Source of the DNA: an uncultured Eubacteriales bacterium
Lineage (GTDB): Bacteria; Bacillota; Clostridia; Oscillospirales; Acutalibacteraceae
Direction of reading: 5' to 3'
DNA length: 5,530 nucleotides
NCBI GenBank assembly: GCA_902462035.1
Contig: CABQAC010000145.1
Coordinates: 1 to 5,530, forward strand
The position numbers and the translations under genes are program-made. How positions within the stretch are numbered: position 1 is the stretch's first letter; each line of letters starts with the position of its first letter. Shown here piece by piece: positions 1 to 4,804 of the stretch. Under the pieces are notes generated by a model, which saw only the letters and a program-made list of their open reading frames with translations, made no database searches and had not been told where the DNA came from.

Positions 1-535
1 GCGCATGGCGCCGGGCCACGCCGCCCAGCGGCCCGCAATAGACCAGCCGCAAGCCGGGCAGACTGGTAAAATCCATGGGCGTCATCAGCATGGCGGGCTT
101 TGGGAGCGCCAACGCTCCCGATTGTTCGAGCATTTGGGCGACAAATTGGGAACAGACTAGGCGGTACGGCCGGCAGACGGCAAGCCCCAACCGGATAAGG
201 ACCAGCCCCAGTACGTTGTAGCGGTAGCGTTCCGCCTGCATCGAGTAGGAATCCAGCATCGCCCGCATGCGGGAATAAGCGCTTTCGTCCAAAACCAATT
301 CGTACAGCGCGCAGGGTGCGTCGGGGTATTTTGCCATCGCGCCCGCCTGCGGGCATTCGCAGACAAAACCCGCGGGCAGGGGAAAATCGGGATGCAGCCG
401 CGCAAAGCTGTACCAGCGTTGAAAGGTGCTGTCCAGGGAAAGCGAGACGTGGGTGTACGCAAACCCTGTTGCCGCGCGCAGCAAGCGGGAAAAGAATGTG
501 CCGGTGTTGGTCAAAAGAATATAAACTTTTTTCAT
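1..535 (-). CDS. Permuted papain-fold (NlpC/P60-like, YiiX/YaeF-type) putative cysteine hydrolase, C-terminus missing
   Basis: The first 178 residues are visible; the frame is open to the left edge, so the C-terminus is missing. The protein starts MKKVYILLTNTGTFFSRL, then has a Y-T-H-V-S block with His29, an S-F-A-R-L block near residue 43, and an L-V-C-S-Q-F-V-A block with Cys128 heading a predicted helix. His well before Cys is the circularly permuted order of the YiiX/YaeF/LRAT branch of the NlpC/P60 superfamily, and similar proteins of about 200 residues are common in Clostridia, usually as hypotheticals. Known permuted members act on amide, ester or peptide bonds; the substrate here cannot be told. 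There is no clear signal peptide, so it is probably cytoplasmic or membrane-associated. The ATG overlaps the stop of the upstream membrane-protein gene (ATGA), which fixes the start and suggests translational coupling. Fold assignment is fairly secure, activity is inferred. Confidence 0.8.
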   Translation of the reverse strand, partial: MKKVYILLTNTGTFFSRLLRAATGFAYTHVSLSLDSTFQRWYSFARLHPDFPLPAGFVCECPQAGAMAKYPDAPCALYELVLDESAYSRMRAMLDSYSMQAERYRYNVLGLVLIRLGLAVCRPYRLVCSQFVAQMLEQSGALALPKPAMLMTPMDFTSLPGLRLVYCGPLGGVARRHA

Positions 536-1410
536 TTGTTTTCTTCCAGCCTTTCATAGGAGTTGACCGCGGCGGTTCCGGGCTTGTGCGGGTCGGGGGC
601 GGGGATCGTCTCCGGAGCCGATTCCGGCCGGGCAGGGGGCTGGGGCGCTTCGGGACTGAGCGGCGGCGCCGTTTGCCGGCCGGCTTGTTCTTCCAGGGGA
701 GGCGCCTGTCTGCGCGATATCAGCCGGTAGCAAACCAGCCCCGCGATGCTTAGGACAGCGGTGACCGCGAATACCAAAACCGCCAGCGTGTAATCCTGCA
801 ATCCCAGCGCGTCCCCGCCCAGGGTGGAACTGATTACCGAGGGGATGCGCGCAATGGTGCTGATGACCAGAAAACTTCCAAGCCGCATAGGCGTTAAGCC
901 GATAAAATAGGTCAGCACATCCTTTGGCGTGCCCGGAATCAGGAACAGTACAAAAACAAGCAGATTCCGTTTTTTGGCGTCCCGCAAAAACCGCAGGGAC
1001 ATCATTTTTTCCCGCGAGATAAACGCCTCCACCATCCGCACGCCCAGCAGGCGGGTAAAACCGTAGATCAGGGAGGAACCGACGGCGGCGCCGGCCAGGC
1101 ATAGCGCCATGCCTTCCCATGCGCCGAAAGCGTAGCCGGCGCCGATTTCCAACGGTTCGCCGGGAATTACGGCCACCACCACCTGCAGACACATCATACC
1201 CACAAAAGCCAGCCGGCCGCCGGCCGCCTGGCGGTATACCCATTGACGGAATTGTTCGGGTTTTGATACCATCTGTACCAGCGGTTTGCCGACCGTGATG
1301 CTGATGACCGCGATAAAAGCGAGAAAAACCGCCAGCGAGACGATGCTGACGATCCTTTTCCGCCGCAGGTAATCGCGGTCCGCGCTTGGGGCAATTTGTT
1401 TTCGATCCAT
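532..1410 (-). CDS. TVP38/TMEM64-DedA (VTT domain) family membrane protein with proline-rich C-terminal tail
   Basis: A 292-residue polytopic membrane protein. Hydrophobic segments lie near residues 18-40, 67-82, 88-120, 148-170, 176-195 and 207-231. VTT/DedA signatures are visible: V-I-P-G-E-P-L-E-I-G-A-G (81-92), a Gly/Ala-rich helix to about 120, F-L-I-P-G-T-P-K-D-V-L-T-Y-F-I-G-L-T (156-173), and R-I-P-S-V-I-S-S with L-G-G (188-199). Family members include eukaryotic lipid scramblases (TMEM41B/VMP1) and bacterial proteins that recycle undecaprenyl phosphate or affect envelope stress and cationic peptide tolerance, so a membrane-lipid transport role is plausible but unproven. Residues about 234-280 form a low-complexity Pro/Ala/Glu tail not needed by the domain. 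The start at 1410 is chosen because AAGGAG lies 8 nt upstream; a longer reading from 1527 would cross the upstream terminator. The stop overlaps the next gene's start. Confidence 0.9.
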   Translation of the reverse strand: MDRKQIAPSADRDYLRRKRIVSIVSLAVFLAFIAVISITVGKPLVQMVSKPEQFRQWVYRQAAGGRLAFVGMMCLQVVVAVIPGEPLEIGAGYAFGAWEGMALCLAGAAVGSSLIYGFTRLLGVRMVEAFISREKMMSLRFLRDAKKRNLLVFVLFLIPGTPKDVLTYFIGLTPMRLGSFLVISTIARIPSVISSTLGGDALGLQDYTLAVLVFAVTAVLSIAGLVCYRLISRRQAPPLEEQAGRQTAPPLSPEAPQPPARPESAPETIPAPDPHKPGTAAVNSYERLEENK

Positions 1411-1418
1411 AGATGCTT

Positions 1419-1424
1419 CTCCTT
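1419..1424 (-). promoter_or_regulatory. Ribosome binding site AAGGAG of the TVP38/DedA gene
   Basis: AAGGAG on the minus strand sits 8 nt before the ATG at 1410. It decides the start: the frame is open for another 39 codons upstream, to an ATG at 1527, but that stretch covers the terminator and a second hairpin and has no protein-like features. Confidence 0.85.
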
Positions 1425-1444
1425 GTTCCGTTGGATTACCGAAG

Positions 1445-1468
1445 CCGCCGTTCCCGGGATCGCGGCGG
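1445..1468 (-). other. G+C-rich hairpin in the leader of the TVP38/DedA gene
   Basis: CCGCCG (1445-1450) and CGGCGG (1463-1468) are perfect complements around a 12-nt loop that itself contains the palindrome TCCCGGGA. On the minus strand the hairpin lies between the upstream terminator and the AAGGAG site. There is no T-run behind it in that direction, so it is not an intrinsic terminator. It may be a leader structure or a chance G+C-rich pairing. Confidence 0.35.
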
Positions 1469-1480
1469 GTTTTCTGCGCA

Positions 1481-1515
1481 AAAAAATTCCATCCCCCATT
1501 TTCAGGGGATGGAAT
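1481..1515 (-). terminator. Rho-independent terminator of the response regulator-histidine kinase operon
   Basis: Read on the minus strand, ATTCCATCCCC and GGGGATGGAAT form a perfect 11-bp stem (1505-1515 with 1486-1496) around an 8-nt loop, followed at once by six T residues (1486-1481). It lies about 90 bp past the histidine kinase stop and before the TVP38/DedA gene, so it separates the two minus-strand units. The plus-strand side has no T-run, so the terminator works in one direction only. Confidence 0.92.
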
Positions 1516-1604
1516 CAGGATACCCAAGGTTTCTCAATCTTTTATCAACGAAACCTTTCTCGATCAAACTTTTTTCTGGAAATGGCGTTAAGGCGTTTTT
1601 GGGC

Positions 1605-2969
1605 TTATGAATCCGTTTCGCCTTCGCCCTTTGGCGGTTGCGCCTCCAGCGTTAGGGAAAACAGCGCAGTGGTAGCCGCCCCGCCGTTTTTGCCATTTGC
1701 CAAATGAAGGCCTCCGCCGTGTTTTTGGCAAAGAATGTCGCAGATATTGAGCCCCAGCCCAAAGTGGTTGCTGTTGAAATGGCTGCTGTCTTTATAAAAC
1801 GCTTTTTTAGCGGAATGCAAATCTTCCGGCGTAAACCCCTTGCCGTCGTCGGATACGGTGACCCGCAGGTACTTTTCCCCCGCGGTAAAGGCGACCTCGA
1901 TTTGTTCTTTGGCGTAGCATAACGCGTTGGAAACCAAATTTTCCACCACCTCGGTCACGATTTTTGGGTCGGCAAAAAAGGTGGAGCGGCCGGTACCGTC
2001 CTTTAAGCGGATGGCAATCCGGTGCTTTTGAGATAAAATTTCGAAATTTCCCGCAAGCGTGCTAAAAAAGCCGGTGGCCGCGCACGCAACCGGCTCGGGC
2101 TCAATATCATCCAGCTTTTGCACGGCGTTCATGGTCTTGGCGTAACTTTCCAGCCGCGCAATATGCTGGGACATGGTGGACAGGGTGCTGAGCAGCTTCT
2201 CCTCGGTGACCTTACCCTCCGGCACATAGGCGGACAAAAAATCCGAATACCCCCGCAGTACGGTCAGGGGCGTGCGCAGATCGTGGGCGAAGGCGGCGTT
2301 GAGCCGCTTGTGCTCCTCCATCATGCGCCACATCTCTCGATTGTTTTCGGCCAGGCTAAACCGCATTTTTTCGAACGCCCGGCAAAGGTCGCCCATCTCG
2401 TCTAGAATGGGGTACGATACATGAAAGTCCAAATCGTTGCTCGCGATTTTTTGGGCAGACTCGGTCAATACGCCCAGCGGTGTTTTCATTTTATAACGGT
2501 AAAAGGCAGCCCCTGCCCCTACGATCGCGCCGAGAAAATACAGCAGGGGCAGCAGGACGCCCAGCCAGTGAAGCAATTCAATAAAGCCGGAACTGGCTGG
2601 GGTGGAAATGGAAAAGATGAGCGAGATGGCGCCCACCACCACGTTGGTTTGCCCGTCGTACGCCCGGGAGATCAGCCGGGAAATCAAAAAGGAAGTAACC
2701 AGAGTGGCCGCGGCTGCCGCCAGCAGCGCCAACAGAATGTACGCGGTAAGCGCTTTGCGCAGCGACGCGTTTTTCAGCCAATGGACGGCGCGCAGCCGCT
2801 CGATCCGGATCCGAAGGGGAAGGTGGCGGATATCCACAAACACCCAGCAAAAAATTTTTGCGACCCAACGGAACACCCATCGGATCAGGCGAAACAGCAG
2901 GCGGAATGGGAAAAACAGCGCGTCCCAGAGTTTCGGTTTTTCCGTTTTTCCCTGCGTCACCCCACCCAT
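1605..2969 (-). CDS. Sensor histidine kinase, HAMP-HisKA-HATPase, lantibiotic/antimicrobial-peptide type
   Basis: A 454-residue membrane sensor kinase that should phosphorylate the response regulator encoded just upstream. Order of parts: an aromatic, Arg-rich N-terminal stretch (about 14-62), TM1 (about 74-98), a short external loop (about 100-133), TM2 (about 135-157), a HAMP linker (about 160-212, with D-E-M-G at 190-193), an H-box F-A-H-D-L-R-T-P-L with phospho-acceptor His229, an N-box V-V-E-N-L-V-S-N-A-L (341-350), G1 D-D-G-K-G-F (374-379) and G2 G-L-G-L-N-I-C (404-410). All catalytic motifs are intact. The H-box context resembles kinases that sense bacteriocins or cationic peptides (NisK/SpaK/CprK relatives); the ligand is inferred only. 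The chosen ATG overlaps the regulator's end by 13 bp. A GTG at 2960, giving a GTGA overlap, would remove three residues. A terminator follows the stop. Confidence 0.93.
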   Translation of the reverse strand: MGGVTQGKTEKPKLWDALFFPFRLLFRLIRWVFRWVAKIFCWVFVDIRHLPLRIRIERLRAVHWLKNASLRKALTAYILLALLAAAAATLVTSFLISRLISRAYDGQTNVVVGAISLIFSISTPASSGFIELLHWLGVLLPLLYFLGAIVGAGAAFYRYKMKTPLGVLTESAQKIASNDLDFHVSYPILDEMGDLCRAFEKMRFSLAENNREMWRMMEEHKRLNAAFAHDLRTPLTVLRGYSDFLSAYVPEGKVTEEKLLSTLSTMSQHIARLESYAKTMNAVQKLDDIEPEPVACAATGFFSTLAGNFEILSQKHRIAIRLKDGTGRSTFFADPKIVTEVVENLVSNALCYAKEQIEVAFTAGEKYLRVTVSDDGKGFTPEDLHSAKKAFYKDSSHFNSNHFGLGLNICDILCQKHGGGLHLANGKNGGAATTALFSLTLEAQPPKGEGETDS

Positions 2970-3631
2970 TTATACCCCACTCCCCAAACGGTATCGATAT
3001 AGGTTTTATCGCTGGCGGCGGCCAGCTTTTGCCGGATGCGGCGGATGTTCTCCGCCACCACCGCGCAGTCGCCCTCGCTGTCGTAGCCCCAAAGCCGGTC
3101 GTATATGCGTTCTTTGTCGAAGATTTGGCCGCTGTTCATGGACAGCAGTTCCACGATGTCAAATTCCTTTTTAGCAAGCTGCAGCGGTTCTTCCCCAACA
3201 TAAACGCACCGGGCGCTGTAGTCGATGACCAGGTCGCCGGAGAACTTGGCGCTGGTCTTTTGGCGGCTGCGCTCTTCCCGCCGCAGGTGGGCCGCGACCC
3301 GGGCGCCCAGCTCCTCGATGCTGAAGGGCTTTAAAATATAGTCGTCGCCGCCTACCCGGAATCCGTTGACGCGGTCCATCTCCTCGACCTTGGCGGTCAA
3401 GAACAAGATAGGGCAGGAAACGTGGCTGCGGATGCGGGCGCAGACCGAAAGCCCGTCCATATCCGGCATGTTGACGTCCAGTAAGATGAGATCCGGCTCC
3501 TTGGACACTTTTTCGAGCGCTTCGGTGCCGCTTTTGGCCGTCAGTACCAAATAACCGTTGATTTCAAAGTAATCCCGCAAAAGGGTCAGGATATCCTGTT
3601 CATCGTCCACCACTAAGATTTTTTCATACAT
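2957..3631 (-). CDS. OmpR-family response regulator (NisR/SpaR-like)
   Basis: A complete 224-residue DNA-binding response regulator. The receiver domain (about 1-113) has the acidic pocket D9-D10, phospho-acceptor Asp52 in L-L-D-V-N-M-P, Thr79 in F-L-T-A-K and Lys101 in I-L-K-P-F. The C-terminal winged helix (about 127-224) has a recognition helix near 188-203 and ends in T-V-W-G-V-G-Y-K-W. The G-G-D-D-Y-I-L-K-P-F block, the R-R-E-E-R stretch and the G-Y-K-W end recall regulators of lantibiotic synthesis and immunity. Such regulators usually control an ABC exporter for antimicrobial peptides; none lies in this window. It is first in its operon and overlaps the kinase gene by 13 bp. The ATG at 3631 is preceded by AAAGGA at a rather long 13-nt spacing. 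A good -10 box lies about 60 bp upstream of the start codon. Confidence 0.95.
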   Translation of the reverse strand: MYEKILVVDDEQDILTLLRDYFEINGYLVLTAKSGTEALEKVSKEPDLILLDVNMPDMDGLSVCARIRSHVSCPILFLTAKVEEMDRVNGFRVGGDDYILKPFSIEELGARVAAHLRREERSRQKTSAKFSGDLVIDYSARCVYVGEEPLQLAKKEFDIVELLSMNSGQIFDKERIYDRLWGYDSEGDCAVVAENIRRIRQKLAAASDKTYIDTVWGVGYKWVG

Positions 3632-3692
3632 CTGGTCGTTTCATTCCTTTCAAAAGAGGAGGACCGTTGGCGTGCCCCCGGCTTTTTGCAAC

Positions 3693-3724
3693 AGTATAGC
3701 GGGGAATTTTCTATTTTTCATCAA
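3693..3724 (-). promoter_or_regulatory. Probable promoter of the response regulator-kinase operon
   Basis: On the minus strand TATACT (3698-3693) is a near-consensus -10 box, placing transcription start near 3686 and giving a leader of about 55 nt. The -35 is poor: TTGATG (3724-3719) stands at a 20-bp spacing, and a 16-bp spacing gives TGAAAA. A good -10 with a weak -35 is what an activator-dependent, possibly autoregulated, promoter would show. Confidence 0.5.
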
Positions 3725-3849
3725 CCGGCTGGCGTTTTGCCGCGCCGCGGTTCAGAAACAAAGCCTGTGTACCCAAAGCCATTGTACCAACCCGGGCGAA
3801 AGGTTGCAAGGAAAACAGCCGGCGCGGTACCTGGAAGGGCTGCGCTGCC

Positions 3850-3878
3850 TTGACTTTTTTTGGGCGCTGATATATATT
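3850..3878 (+). promoter_or_regulatory. Sigma-A type promoter of the HAD hydrolase gene
   Basis: TTGACT (3850-3855), a 17-bp spacer and TATATT (3873-3878), with transcription expected to begin near 3885. That leaves about 43 nt of leader before the ATG at 3928, where AAAGG stands 9 nt ahead of the start. The promoter diverges from that of the two-component operon across the 296-bp intergenic region. Confidence 0.75.
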
Positions 3879-3927
3879 GAAACCATAAATGAGAACAGGC
3901 TTTTGACAAGCGGAAAGGCGGCGTTGC

Positions 3928-4671
3928 ATGATCCGGCTGGTAGCGAGCGATGTGGATGGAACCCTGCTTATGGCGGGGCAGGATGCCATACCCGGCCGGG
4001 TGCTGGACGCGGTGGCGCAATTGTGGGAAAAGAATATTTGGTTTGCCGCGGCCAGCGGCAGGCCCTGCTATGATTTGGAGCGGCTGTTCGCCCCGGTCAA
4101 GGACCAAATGGCGCTGATTGGCCTGGACGGCGCTCTGACCGTTTACCGGGGCCGGGTGCTGGACGAATCCCCCCTTGACCCGGCGGCGGTGCGGCAATGG
4201 GCCGGGGACTGCCTTGCAAAGGGGTGCGGGGGGCTTGTTTTTCATGGCAAAGACGCTTCCTACCGGATGGGAACCGTGCACGGCGCTGCGCGGTACCGCC
4301 AAGCCGTGCGGCTGGCGGATATTCCGGAACCCATATACAAGCTGTCCCTGTGTTGGCCGGCGGAGGATACCGTGCCGGACCCGCGCTTTTTTTCGGTCTG
4401 CTACCGCGAAAACGACTGGCTGGAAGTGGTGGCGCCCGGGGTGGACAAAGGAAAAGCGATGCGGGCCTTGCAGCGGCGGCTGGCGGTGACCAGAGCCGAG
4501 ACGCTGGCGCTGGGGGACAACGATAACGACCTTGCGCTGCTGAGGGAGGCGGAAACCGCAGTTGCCATGGCGTCGGGCAAGCCGGCGGTGCGGGAATACT
4601 GTGGTTACGTGACCGCAGACGCGGCGCTGCTGCTGTGCCGCCTTGCGGATGCCGCGACAGAAATGTTTTGA
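3928..4671 (+). CDS. Cof-type HAD-IIB family hydrolase (putative sugar-phosphate phosphatase)
   Basis: A complete 247-residue cytoplasmic phosphatase-type protein. HAD motif I is D-V-D-G-T-L with nucleophile Asp8 and acid/base Asp10. Motif II is A-S-G-R with Ser43. A C2B-type cap lies about residues 80-165, motif III is V-D-K-G-K with Lys174, and motif IV is G-D-N-D-N-D (196-201), which binds Mg2+. The layout matches Cof/YidA-type enzymes that hydrolyse sugar phosphates or related small phosphates; the substrate cannot be told. It is somewhat shorter than the usual 265-270 residues, mostly through a compact cap. The block that usually reads S-N-G-A after motif II here reads L-D-G-A (66-69), an Asn-to-Asp change. 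It has its own promoter and appears to be a single-gene unit, with no strong terminator before the next gene. Confidence 0.93.
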   Translation: MIRLVASDVDGTLLMAGQDAIPGRVLDAVAQLWEKNIWFAAASGRPCYDLERLFAPVKDQMALIGLDGALTVYRGRVLDESPLDPAAVRQWAGDCLAKGCGGLVFHGKDASYRMGTVHGAARYRQAVRLADIPEPIYKLSLCWPAEDTVPDPRFFSVCYRENDWLEVVAPGVDKGKAMRALQRRLAVTRAETLALGDNDNDLALLREAETAVAMASGKPAVREYCGYVTADAALLLCRLADAATEMF

Positions 4672-4707
4672 TTTGCTTTTGTTTTTCTGTATTTTGTTTG
4701 ATTTTAA

Positions 4708-4736
4708 TTGACATGAACCGTTTTATTCGATAGAAT
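4708..4736 (+). promoter_or_regulatory. Near-consensus sigma-A promoter of the glycyl radical enzyme gene
   Basis: TTGACA (4708-4713), a 17-bp spacer and TAGAAT (4731-4736), in a markedly AT-rich stretch inside a G+C-rich window. Transcription should start near 4743, giving a leader of about 60 nt. A perfect inverted repeat covers the -10 box. Confidence 0.88.
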
Positions 4737-4740
4737 AAAA
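4721..4740. promoter_or_regulatory. Perfect inverted repeat over the -10 box, candidate operator
   Basis: TTTTATTC (4721-4728) and GAATAAAA (4733-4740) are exact complements around the centre GATA. The 20-bp dyad covers the end of the spacer, the whole -10 box and the bases up to the likely start site, where a bound repressor would block RNA polymerase. The binding protein is unknown. Flanking bases do not extend the symmetry. Confidence 0.6.
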
Positions 4741-4745
4741 GAAAA

Positions 4746-4767
4746 ACGGACGGCTTTCGCCGTGCGT
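4746..4767 (+). other. Small hairpin near the 5' end of the glycyl radical enzyme transcript
   Basis: ACGGC (4750-4754) pairs with GCCGT (4759-4763) around a TTTC loop. Beyond one G/G mismatch, ACG (4746-4748) pairs with CGT (4765-4767). It would lie within a few bases of the transcript start and well ahead of the ribosome binding site, so it is more likely a 5' stabilising stem than a translational switch. No T-run follows, so it is not a terminator. Confidence 0.4.
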
Positions 4768-4788
4768 GGAATAGGACTTTGGACGCCG

Positions 4789-4799
4789 AAAGGATGGAG
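4789..4799 (+). promoter_or_regulatory. Ribosome binding site of the glycyl radical enzyme gene
   Basis: AAAGGATGGAG offers two purine-rich cores, GGAG at 5 nt and AAAGGA at 10 nt before the ATG at 4805. An in-frame GTG at 4799 overlaps the GGAG core and is therefore less likely to be the start. Confidence 0.75.
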
Positions 4800-4804
4800 T
4801 GGTT

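Noticed and set aside
1411..1527. A 39-codon upstream extension of the TVP38/DedA reading frame, starting at an ATG at 1527.
   Set aside because: It would translate through the intrinsic terminator and a G+C-rich hairpin, has no ribosome binding site of its own that I can see, and adds non-domain residues; the ATG at 1410 has AAGGAG at good spacing.
2421..3002. Plus-strand open frame opposite the histidine kinase N-terminus.
   Set aside because: It is antisense shadow coding in a G+C-rich gene, with Gln/Gly-rich low-complexity translation and no domain; the kinase frame on the other strand is well supported.
3903..3908. A perfect TTGACA just upstream of the HAD gene start.
   Set aside because: There is no -10 box at a workable spacing; the downstream sequence is the ribosome binding site and the start of the gene.
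3672..4073. Open frame across the divergent intergenic region into the HAD gene.
   Set aside because: It overlaps both promoters and runs out of phase into the HAD coding sequence; no domain or ribosome binding site supports it.
4657..4690. Possible terminator of the HAD gene: ACAGAAA and TTTCTGT around a 20-nt loop, followed by T-rich sequence.
   Set aside because: The stem is only 7 bp and AT-rich with a long loop, and the T-rich tract is interrupted; too weak to call.
4097..4714. Long minus-strand open frame opposite the HAD gene.
   Set aside because: It is rich in Pro, Arg and Ala as expected from the antisense of a G+C-rich gene, has no recognisable domain, and lies opposite a protein with all four HAD motifs.
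4713..4727. A possible CcpA (cre) site in the glycyl radical enzyme promoter spacer, from the TGAACCG stretch.
   Set aside because: Against the WTGNAANCGNWNNCW consensus the CG falls one base too early, so the match fails.
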